From contig NC_067204.1 of assembly GCF_026262505.1 (NCBI RefSeq), forward strand, positions 14,216,522-14,280,521: 64,000 bases of DNA. The letters run 5' to 3'. Positions 38,801 to 47,659 of this stretch are shown here, one piece after another; positions within the stretch are counted from its first letter, which is position 1; every line of letters begins with the position of its first letter. The notes below the pieces were generated by a model. The model was given only the letters and a program-made list of their open reading frames with translations, had not been told where the DNA came from and searched no databases. The position numbers were made by a program, and so were the translations under genes. The DNA is from Trichomonas vaginalis G3 (taxonomy: Eukaryota > Parabasalia > Trichomonadida > Trichomonadidae).

Positions 38801-38881
38801 CTCTTGAAGTGGAACATCCTTCAATTTGCCTAATGGTTTTGAAACTGAGCAACCTGAATAGCTACGTGAAGTTAAAGTCAT
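35861..38881 (-). CDS. Cyclic-nucleotide phosphodiesterase with GAF domains
   Basis: Hydrolyses cAMP and/or cGMP. A 1006-residue intact frame. The N-terminal half has tandem GAF domains: a divergent one at about residues 20-190, a clear one at about 320-475 ('TERCSLFILDKTTNELVTRF', 'GVGIAGYTASSGECVNI', 'LTVPIYDNRGAVAGV'; its 'NRKDGKSFDDDD' stands where cGMP-binding PDE GAFs have NKxnFxxxDE), and a third at about 490-650. The catalytic HD domain follows at about 680-990 with 'HNWRHAVDV' near residue 756, 'CHDVNHDG' near 795, 'ETHHC' and the metal-binding aspartate in 'LKCSDISN' near 905. All key residues are present. It resembles the PDE2/5/6/10/11 layout. It is soluble. Confidence 0.92.
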   Translation of the reverse strand: MTLTSRSYSGCSVSKPLGKLKDVPLQEKMSITKVIENIVLLSSNRPLNVALEMVLTKKFNANNAYCFLTSIQPEKLYCATLSKCVPLNSSIISTVFNSKEVKYFATPASQVNYNISFDPSTDPCLYIPILNGQQQPKGVVVVSKKNSFSNVEIKKATSFCQRFSYYYDFIVNSAIPDIKSSDYLLEIRNHFGSRAIDLFQFEDNQFQHFNQETGQFDIIQTPGAALYSLQNNVQISLPNVRASPSFNQDVDGNNDEPVLVQPFAVGNAVYAVVLRGKSNSLPFSTIDCMKIDALAPILTKQFDTVDDVDGNNQQTPVSERLQALLAVAEVIFGVLDLDSLLPTIMDTACNLLNTERCSLFILDKTTNELVTRFHGGLDTAIRVKNGVGIAGYTASSGECVNITDAYSDSRFDKTSDIQTGFKTRSLLTVPIYDNRGAVAGVTEMINRKDGKSFDDDDIKMMVAFNVFCGISIDNANLYNTSLQLMNNLKSFIEASAAMGKDAQLNNVIHELISTMKGVINGSYAACYVYDNDTEEITLLDEIGKIKDGEKFADIVIKSREQQTFNFQEADEEEIQKISSRRQLTATTSTGKIQGLKELEGLNINTDIELKKIIAFPLLTNDNAIIGTIQIGTNHIILPEDMKLLNCFCVFAALSIDKDRLRKVASVGASEARIRKYLMDNERDVGDIPKFLTIEPTKQDTLLKINFDAQRWDGIGHLRVVFYLMNYFGVLKQFKVRNDTFLHFLDEISNSYNKVPYHNWRHAVDVTQFVSYQLVVSGVYKILKPIELYALLIAAICHDVNHDGFTNVYNEKAETPLGILFKNQSVMETHHCQVAIQVVSNDKCNIFSSFDSPLIKQIWSLIIALILKTDMGKHHSTLEAINKRLDEGPLKPDNEQDRFMMMELILKCSDISNVSRPFELADKWCDVLCEEFFRQGDLEKTSGMEYTSPLNDRAHLDKPKSQIGFYTFVCLPLFVTAARAMPALQVNVDQVNSNLAIWKSHHDQNNQ

Positions 38882-39253
38882 TGTTTTAATTCTATTGTTT
38901 GATAATAAAAAAAATCGAGGGGAAAAAAACGAATAATTTTGTAAAGAGATTGTAAAATTTTATACCAACAATATATTATAAGAGCTATGGTTCATTGAAA
39001 GAGCTTCCCTTGGGTATTCAGGTGATAATTTGATTATCAAAGTAAAATATAAGCGCATAAAAATGTAAATCAAATGAAATTTTGGTTATGATATATGGAT
39101 AATACATTCAGGAAATTAGAATAAGATAATATAGCTATCAAATATTCTAATTTTTATGGAAGAATGTGATATTATAAGCCTAAAACTTAGTCTTCTGTTG
39201 AGTTTAGAAATTTTGTCCGTTTTTTTCGTACATTCGAAAAAAAAAATTATTGC
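38882..39253. other. Intergenic, divergent
   Basis: About 370 bases between the divergent PDE and GTPase-like genes. It holds both promoters. No TCAYW initiator stands out close to either start. Confidence 0.5.
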
Positions 39254-39793
39254 ATGGGTTGCGGCTCTTCTTCCGATATTATCAACACATCCCTACCAAT
39301 GTCAATGGTTCGGTCAATCAAATCCACATGTCTTGTATTTGGTATGCCGGACAGTGGTCAAGAAACTTTTGTAAATTCAATTGAAAAATGCTTCTCAAGC
39401 ATATCGCCAATGAAAGAATTACCATTCGAATTCTATGTTGCTAGTACAGATAGACTTGATAGAGCAACATGGATAGATGAATTTCAAAAACACAGTCGAA
39501 TAATTATTTCATTTTTCTTCGCTGATATTTCATCAAAAGCTTCAATATTAGCCTCTGTTAGAACTCTTAACTGGTTCAGATGCGAAATATCACCAAAGAC
39601 AAATTTATTCACCGTAGTTCTCATTAAAACAGACAAAGATATAGAATCAGTTAATTATCTTAAAAACCTTCTGGGAGATTCAATAGAATTCAGTACATTT
39701 AACGAAGATAATCCAAACGATGTCCGAATATATGTTGAACATATTATTGGATTGGTCGCACAACAAACTCGTTATTCCTCTTTATTTAAGTGA
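39254..39793 (+). CDS. Acylated GTPase-like protein with degenerate P-loop
   Basis: A 179-residue frame starting 'MGCGSSSD'. Gly2 and Cys3 are the classic dual myristoylation/palmitoylation signal of G-alpha and Arf-like proteins. Residues 30-38 (GMPDSGQET) align with the G1 P-loop GxxxxGK[ST] but have Gln in place of the lysine and Glu next to it. Later, 'TVVLIKTDKDI' occupies the NKxD region with the asparagine changed. Size and order fit an Arf/G-alpha-like fold that probably binds nucleotide poorly or not at all. It lies divergent from the phosphodiesterase gene. The stop is TGA. Confidence 0.6.
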   Translation: MGCGSSSDIINTSLPMSMVRSIKSTCLVFGMPDSGQETFVNSIEKCFSSISPMKELPFEFYVASTDRLDRATWIDEFQKHSRIIISFFFADISSKASILASVRTLNWFRCEISPKTNLFTVVLIKTDKDIESVNYLKNLLGDSIEFSTFNEDNPNDVRIYVEHIIGLVAQQTRYSSLFK

Positions 39794-40621
39794 AGTGAAA
39801 ATGTGTTAGAATGACTAATTGCCACCAGAATTGAACTTTGTTGGCAAAATGTCTATCACAATTTTATTTCAATGATTTATGTTCACATCGTTGTTTGTAG
39901 TTATTAACCATAAAATTTATTTAGAGTTCCAACTATTTTCTTGAACCTTTTTCGAATAAGATTTGGATTCCTAAAAAATATTAAATAAGTACGAAGAATT
40001 TATGATCCAAAACTACTTCTTATCGCTAAGAATGCCAATTCCAAGTGCTGAATTTTACACAAAGCAGTTCTCAAAATTCTTTATTTTGGATACTCTTTTC
40101 AAACTTCAAGATTGTACAATATTGCGACTATTTGACATAGAAATTAGAATTTACAAATCCTAGTATGCTTGATGTTTTTGTATGTTGTAATAAAAATTCT
40201 ATATTTTCGTTTTACAGCTTATTGTATCATCTTTTGTGAGAAAAAATCTATATAGAGATTATGTTTGTTGAAGAACTTTGAATTAAATTTAAAAGAATTT
40301 TATTCAAATTGATATTCGTTAGTTATTAAAATATTCTATACGCATGGCGTTTGTATCATATATAATACAATTCACGTTTATTTTTTATATTTATTTTCCT
40401 CCATTTCAATGTAATTGAAAGAACTTTGGAGGAATATATCACGCATTATTTGGTATCTTGATGAAAATTCTATTGCAATCGGCTTTTCCATTATTACTGA
40501 ATCATTTTATATCCGAAATCTTTATGGCATTGTTTTCTACATGCATAACTTAGTATTTTTTCTTTTAATGAATTTAATGGGTAATTCGCATGGTAAAACA
40601 CAAATTTTATATAAATTATTT
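39794..40621. other. Intergenic
   Basis: About 830 AT-rich bases. The frame at 40,415-40,666 is only the upstream extension of the ankyrin gene reading. Nothing else is supported. Confidence 0.5.
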
Positions 40622-42133
40622 ATGTCCGAACAAGACGTTCATTCAAGCAAATACAGCAAATTATGAAGTATCTGCAAATATTGCATCGATTCGTATATTG
40701 CATTGCATCAGCTAAAAACGGAAAATGAAGAAGAATTAAAGTCAATTTACAAAATGATCAAAACAGAATTGATTGATTCAAATAAATATCCTACCCGAAT
40801 AATTATGCGAGACATTTTAAATATGATTCCGTATAATAATCGCTATACAAAGTCATATTTATTTCTTGCCAAACTCATATCTGATGATTACCATATCACA
40901 GAGGTCAACCGTGTTGAACTTATTTCAACATTCCTGTTTTACAAAGAATATGGAATTAAATTAGACAAATCTGCCGATTTTGAAGAAGATTATTCAGAAA
41001 ATCTTGAAATTCATACAGGGGATACAATTTACAGGGCAATTATGCATAATGACCTTGAAAGATTCATATACTTCACTGAAAGAGATGAATTTGATAAAGA
41101 TCAAATACTTAAAAGCAGATTATACCCATATTCTTTTGAAGGATATTCCTTACTTGAATTATGTTGTTACCACGGAGCAGTTGATTGTTTCAAGCTATTA
41201 AGATCTAAATTTAAGTCAGAAATAACTCAAAAATGTTTACAATTTTCTTTTTTAGGACGAAATCAAGAGATCATGAGTGAATGTTTGAAATATCAAACAC
41301 CAGATAATGAATGCATGAGTTATGCGATTATTTCGCACAACATTGATTTTGTTACATTCTTGATGAATGAATACAATATCATGATCGATTTAGAATCCAT
41401 TGGATATTACAGTAATCTTGAAGCATTTTTAGTTTATTTCGATCAAACTAATGATATAAACAAATGTTTTGTTTATTCACCGATTTTTAATATTCCATCC
41501 CTTTTGGAATACTTTCTTTCACATGGTGCGAATATCAATGAAAAAAATGAAAATGGAAAAACCGCTCTTCATATGGCAGCAATGAAAAACACTAAAGAAA
41601 CTGCAGAATTTCTTATTTCACATGGTGCAAATATCAATGAAAAAGATACATATGGAAGAACCGCACTTCATATGGCAGCTCTGAATAATAGTAAAGAAAC
41701 TGCAGAAGTTCTCATTTCACATGGTATAAATGTCAATGAAAAAAATAAAGGTGGAGAAACAGCACTTCATAATGCAGTTCTGAGTAATAGTAAAGAAACT
41801 GCAGAAGTTCTGATTTCACATGGTGCAAATATCAATGAGAAAACTAAATATGGAGAAACCGCTCTTCATTTTGCAGCTCGGAATACTAGTAAAGAAACAG
41901 CTGAACTCCTTATTTCTCATGGTGGAAATATCAATGAAAAAGATGGAGATGGAAAAACCGCTCTTCATGAAGCAGCAGGATTTAATTGTAAAAGAACAGC
42001 TGAACTTCTTATTTCACATGGTGCAAATATCAATGAAAAAGATGGAGAAGGAAAAACTGCTCTTAATATTGCCATTGATGCGAATCATAAAGAAATGGCT
42101 GAATTTCTTATTTCACATGGTGCTAAAAAATAA
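40622..42133 (+). pseudogene. DUF3447/ankyrin-repeat protein with in-frame TGA near the start
   Basis: A member of the large trichomonad DUF3447-ankyrin family. The family start is recognisable at 40,622 ('MSEQDVHSSKYSKL'). The next codon, at 40,664-40,666, is TGA, after which the same frame continues ('SICKYCIDSYIALHQLKTEN') with no shift. Relatives have 'LRSKYKYYIDAYIALYQLKT' here, so TGA stands at an arginine codon. Downstream the frame is clean: DUF3447 region, then six ankyrin repeats of 33 residues ('GKTALHMAAMKNTKETAEFL' type). A shorter product could start at 40,703. It is either a recent pseudogene or expressed from the internal ATG. Confidence 0.75.
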
Positions 42134-42651
42134 TGCTCTTGCATAAAATATCCTTTAGTTTTCTGGTATTTTCGAAGAAGATTTTCTTTAGAAAGTAAAT
42201 TGAAAGTATAATAATTGTTTTTGCGCATTTTTTGCACTTGAAATTGTTAGATGTGATGAGTTATATTCGTCCACGTGAAGTTGCACATGAATTCACTGGA
42301 TACAGTCTTCCAAAAATGCATGTCATGTTTAGGAAGAGATTCAATCTGGATAGTACTATGACAACGAAATACAATGTGTTGAATAAAAAACCGACCGACA
42401 TTTCACAAATGTTGTGGAGTTTCAGACAGAATTGAACGAAAAATGCAAACCTATTCAATGAAATATCATAGAAATGTGCAATTCTTATGAAGAAAGAGGA
42501 AATCATTATGATTATCAGTGGAGAATAATCGTTTATCATGCTCTATTTATGAGAGAAAGGTCTTCCATTGTAGTATTTTATGCGGACCTTGTTGGATCAT
42601 TTTAAAATTACATGATTATGGGCTTGTATTCAAATAACTTAATTACTGTTG
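42134..42651. other. Intergenic
   Basis: About 520 bases between the ankyrin gene and the transposon. A 60-codon reading from 42,256 ('MSYIRPREVAHEFTGYSLPK') has protein-like texture and may be a gene fragment, but it ends without recognisable continuation. No function is assigned. Confidence 0.35.
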
Positions 42652-43895
42652 TAAACAGAAATTCATCAAAAGTGACACCTCAGAAAAGCTAAAATATTGA
42701 ATTTTTGGAACTTTTGATAGAGCACGTTTTTAAATATTAATTAAAGTAAATGTATATTTTGTAACGATTCTTTTTAATAAAAAATAAAATTTTGAAGAAG
42801 AACACAAAATCTTCTGAAAAATAATATCACATAAACTCATATTATTTTCTAATATATAACTATTTTATATAAAAATCAAATTCAATGATCTTAAAAGCGA
42901 AGGATAAACATCAAAATTTACGAATATAATGAGTGGGAATATAATGCTTATCTATCATAAAACCATATGAAATATCAATTTTTGCTTTACGCCTAATTTT
43001 TGACGACAATTAGCAAAAAATGTTAAATGTTAACACTCAGTCCATTTGAATATGAAAAATAAAATTGACTTTGATTAAATGTTTTTATTTATCATGCAAC
43101 TCTTCTTGCGACCAAAGATTTGAATAAAATTTCAAAAAATAAGATAGCTTAAAAAATAATATACGGTAGTGTTTACTAATAGATGAATAGTATATAAATT
43201 CTATTAAAATGGATTTGATCCAAAAAAATATAAAACCAAAAATAATTGTTATAATTTAAATGAAGAAGTAATTTAAAACGATTTTATTTATGATCAAATT
43301 TTATATATTTTTTTGGATCAAATCCATTTTAATAGAATTTATATACTATTCATCTATTAGTAAACACTACCGTATATTATTTTTTAAGCTATCTTATTTT
43401 TTGAAATTTTATTCAAATCTTTGGTCGCAAGAAGAGTTGCATGATAAATAAAAACATTTAATCAAAGTCAATTTTATTTTTCATATTCAAATGGACTGAG
43501 TGTTAACATTTAACATTTTTTGCTAATTGTCGTCAAAAATTAGGCGTAAAGCAAAAATTGATATTTCATATGGTTTTATGATAGATAAGCATTATATTCC
43601 CACTCATTATATTCGTAAATTTTGAGGTTTATCCTTCGCTTTTAAGATCATTGAATTTGATTTTTATATAAAATAGTTATATATTAGAAAATAATATGAG
43701 TTTATGTGATATTATTTTTCAGAAGATTTCATTCTATATGCCTATGAAAAGTACTCTCAAAACTAACTTTTTCCTAATTATAATTAAATCTAGAATATTG
43801 TATTATGCTTAGTATTATTTCATTTTTCTCATTCAATTTAGAATTTACAAATGTCAAAAAATTGAGAGTTGTCACTTTTGATGAATTTCTGTTTA
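42652..43895. mobile_element. Non-autonomous mariner-like DNA transposon
   Basis: Terminal inverted repeats of 24 bp match perfectly at 42,654-42,677 (AACAGAAATTCATCAAAAGT then GACA) and 43,870-43,893. They are flanked by TA on both sides (42,652-42,653 and 43,894-43,895), the target duplication of Tc1/mariner elements. The 1,240-bp interior has no transposase-like frame. It is mostly taken up by a large inverted repeat, with unique ends of 129 and 140 bp. Mariner-like elements are known in Trichomonas; whether this TIR belongs to that family needs a comparison. Confidence 0.75.
42807..43729. repeat. Near-perfect 426-bp inverted repeat with 71-bp spacer
   Basis: Arms 42,807-43,232 and 43,304-43,729 are reverse complements with no indel (the sum of paired coordinates is constant at both ends). 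One mismatch was noted, AAACATCAA versus AAACCTCAA, near 42,911. They are nested inside the TA-flanked transposon. The near-absence of divergence implies recent origin or gene conversion. Transcription through it would give long double-stranded RNA. Confidence 0.9.
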
Positions 43896-44002
43896 TTACA
43901 GATAAATATATAGCATGATATGTAAATAATAAAATAAAGTCGATTATCGTTCAAAATTCCAGATGGTTTTTTTCCCTCTCAAATAGAGATTTTGATAAAA
44001 AA

Positions 44003-47000
44003 ATGAGTGTCGAAAGTGTTTCGGACGCTTCCGACTCTGATATTGATTTTACGAAGTCCCACGGAGGGGGGCTCTACAAAACTATGTCCGAAGAAGAAGA
44101 TATCGAAAGCTATCGCATGGCAGACGAGAATGAAGAAGATTATGAAAAAATTAAAACAGATTATGAGCATCGAATACATTCAAATCCATTTCAAGCGTTT
44201 GATAAAGAGCTATTACCAAAATCCTGTTATACTGATATAAATCAAATGGTTCCTGAAGGTGTTCATATTCATCTTAACACTTTAACTCGATTAATTCCAG
44301 GCAAGCCTCAAAACAGAAAGTTCATTCACACTTGGGAAGATCTAAGCGTGGTAAATACAGTCGAAGCTGTGCGAACTTTGCAAGGATTTTTCCCATCACA
44401 ATATTTTAAACATGCAAAATGGAGTACACAGACTTCTCGGTCCCAGGTTGAGCTTAACTTCAGTTCGCCCATTAGGCATATATGTTTGCAGAACGGAAAT
44501 AGCCTAAGAATTTTCCATTATATTGGTCTTGGATTTCCACCACCTGAAAATGGAAAAATCTGTATCAAAGACAATGGGTTTTCCCCTGATGATTGGAAAT
44601 CCATGCAAGAAATACGTCAATATATACCAACTCACATTCATTTTATTTTTGATTGCGACAAAGCTGCTTCTTTGCAGGAAGCATTGATTACAAAGAATAG
44701 CAAATACGAAAAAACATACCACACGCAGAATATAAGCGCTATGTTCGCTTGTGGAGCTACAGATTATTTACACATACCGGAAACATTACCACAAGATATA
44801 TTTACATGCATATTACTCGATCCAGAACGCTCTATCCGTTCCCTCATGAAAATTAACGATAACGTTAGCGATGCAACTTTAAAATCATTAATAAGTATTT
44901 TTACGGAAGCAATTGCAAGAGATTCTCTCGATACATCGACATTCATGACATACTTTATAGAACCTCCCCTTTTAAGTGCATTATGGAAGAATTTTATCTT
45001 ATCTCAAAGATTAATGAAACAATTCGGAATAACTGTGCATTCGATTCCAAAAATACCTGATTGCTCGGAACACCATCTCTGGCAACAGTTCGAATACGCG
45101 TTAAGATGCAAACCTGACTGTCAATTATCAACAATAACAGATTTACACAGATCTCAATTCCTAACAGTAGAAAAAACATCGAAAACAATCAGAGCGTTTA
45201 TTTCTACACTTATAAAGAACGATGATTTATACGAAACGATTATTGTTGATATCGCCAAATTTATGAAGCGTTCTCCGGCCATGTGCTCAAAGATGGCACT
45301 GTATTTAGAGTCTAAATACATTGCCCAACACTATATTACTCAAGAAAGATCAATAAATGGTTCTAGAGCTTGGAACGTCGTAATTAGTGGTATTCTTCTT
45401 GCAGAACCTGGTAACACTAAGCCTATTGCAAACAGTCTTGAAGCTACAAAGGTCATGGAGTTGATAAAAAGCCCAGAAACTGATGATATCTGTAAAAGAT
45501 ATTTAATTTCATCGGTTGTAGTGCTCGGAGATGGCCAAACGCATTTTATTGGCCTTTTAGGTACTGATTGTAATGTCCACATGTACTTTCCATGCATACT
45601 TAACATTGATACATCACCTGAAACGAGATTACTCTATTGTACATTGGTCCAAGCAATTCTCGCTCGTTCCCAAGCCAAACCTACAGAGAGTGGAAAGGCA
45701 GGAATCCACAGACTCGGCCAACTTTTGCTTCAGGAAGAATCCGCTCTATTCAGAGCTGTCGGAGTTTGCATTTTGGCATCATTAATGTATCACAATGCCA
45801 CAGGATTTAACGCTGACCTCCTCAAGCTTGCTCTTCCTGCAGTTTTGGACGGATCATATCGGGTCAGATTGCCTTTGATAGCAATGATCCACAGATACAT
45901 CGAACTTGGTGGAACAGTCGGCGGAAGCGGTACAGCAGACGTCTCAAAAATACTTAACGGCGAAGTTGACGATGCAGCCGAATATCTTAGCGACATTGTA
46001 TCATTTTTGATCCATGATCCATACGATGATGCTAGAGCAAAAGCTTTGGATCTTCAAACAGCAACTAAAAACGAAGAATCAATTGGAGATGAAAAATTAA
46101 GGGAAGAAGTGGCCACGTTACAGCAAACCGTTCACTGCAGTTTGTTTAGTGAAGGATACGAGAAGAAAGGAAAGACAATAATAAGGTATACCGATGATAT
46201 CGTTTGTGGAGGAAATTTGGAGCTTCTTGAGACACTTCCTAGCTTCGGAGGAGGTGCCATCACTGCTTTAAACTTTTCCTTGGACCACGATGGTATTATT
46301 TGTGGATCTGCCGGTGGAAATGTTGTATGGGGGGAAAATTCATGGCGTCCAGCGCCATCCGCCATTACAGATAGCGTCCACATAGGTGGAAATGTCATTG
46401 CTGTATGTTCTTCACCAGGAATTGTCACTATTCTTAAGCGTGGACATGGAAAACCAGTTGATTGTTTCCAAGCCGGCATGGAAGGTGACAGAGGAGCCAG
46501 GACACAAATTTTCACATCCAAAACAAATCCTTCTGATGCATTTATAAGCACAGGAGCCACAGAAGTCGTATGATGGGATATTTCTGCACTAAGACCGGTC
46601 CAAATGATCAGATTGCCTTCGCAAATATCAAACGCTGCTAGAAGTGATAATGAACTCGTTGTTGCTTTGAGAGATAATTCAATTATTTGTTATGATACAA
46701 GACAACCAACAAATGAGTACACAGTAATCAAGCAGCCATCAGGAGGAAGGCAGATCATACGCGTAGGATATCACAAAGGCGATTTATACTACGCAAGCGA
46801 AGGAGGACCATGCGTTTTCGTTAAAAACGGAAGAGTTATCGATGTTTGGTCGAGAGCAAGTGATATGATGTTACATCCAACGCTAAATTTAGGTGTTGTC
46901 GTTGGAGGAGAAATCAACTTAGTTGATTCGAGTGGAAAGAAGATTGGAGCAATGTCTGGAAGCCAGAGAGGTTGTAAATGCTGTTTCGATGGTGAAAGAC

Positions 47001-47074
47001 CTCTTGCTGCTATTGGTAATGTTGATGGAACTGTTTCAATCTGGAGATTACCAAATAATATTAATTGTTTATAG
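44003..47074 (+). CDS. Raptor homologue (TORC1) with in-frame TGA
   Basis: Raptor is the substrate-presenting scaffold of TOR complex 1. Residues about 110-270 match the Raptor N-terminal caspase-like domain: 'IFHYIGLGFPPPENGKICI' (family 'FHYnGHGvP.P'), 'FIFDCDKAAS' (family 'y.yDcs.A'), then 'ISAMFACGATDYLHIPETLP' and 'DIFTCILLDP' (family 'pAdlFT.CLt.P'). An armadillo/HEAT region follows, with WD40 repeats from about residue 740. The frame is continuous over 1,023 codons except for a TGA at 46,571-46,573 (codon 857), directly before 'WDISALRP', where WD repeats often have an arginine. A CGA to TGA change would explain it. Without read-through the protein loses its last about 167 residues, the end of the propeller. 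Confidence 0.8.
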
Positions 47075-47659
47075 AAATAAAGATTGTAATATAATACTTA
47101 AATGTATGTCTTTTGAATTAAAATGTATGACAAATATTACTTTCAAATTCGTAATCAAATTCACTCAATATTATGAATTGTTGCTAATTCTCATTATGTG
47201 ATGCTGATTAGGATGTTTTATTGCAAAGTGTCTACTAAGTAAGTCAAATTTAATTTCTCTTATCGCATATCTCGACATTGTGAAATGATGTCCTATGTTT
47301 TTAAAAGGGGAGTAATTAAAACTATCACTTATTAGAGTTATTAGCATTATATAAGTCTTTTATCCATATCATCATGTTAAATAATGTTTATTGCAAATTC
47401 ATTAATATCAATCGATAAATGACAAGAACTAACTTAATTAATCTCATAAATATTTGTATTCAATAGGTGGTACTTGATGTTTAAGCAGAAATAGCTTTTT
47501 TTAATCCAAAATTCCATATTATCATGTGTAAATGAAGATTTAAATCAGTAAAATTGCAATTTGTGCCAATTTAAAGTATTATCTGGATTTTGAAAGATTT
47601 TTAGTTAAAATAATTCATATCACATGTCAGTGAGAAAAATACGTTAGAATATCAAAGGG
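47075..47659. other. Intergenic
   Basis: About 585 AT-rich bases between two plus-strand genes. TCATA and TCACA initiator-like sites lie at 47,615-47,624, 36-45 bases before the next start. No gene is supported. Confidence 0.5.

Noticed and set aside
45573-45785. Small frames inside the Raptor gene on both strands
   Set aside because: They are shadows in other frames of a long, motif-supported gene.
40664-46573. Genome-wide recoding of TGA as arginine or another residue
   Set aside because: TGA serves as an ordinary terminator for the gene at 39,254-39,793, and other long genes contain no in-frame TGA; two isolated cases do not support a code change.
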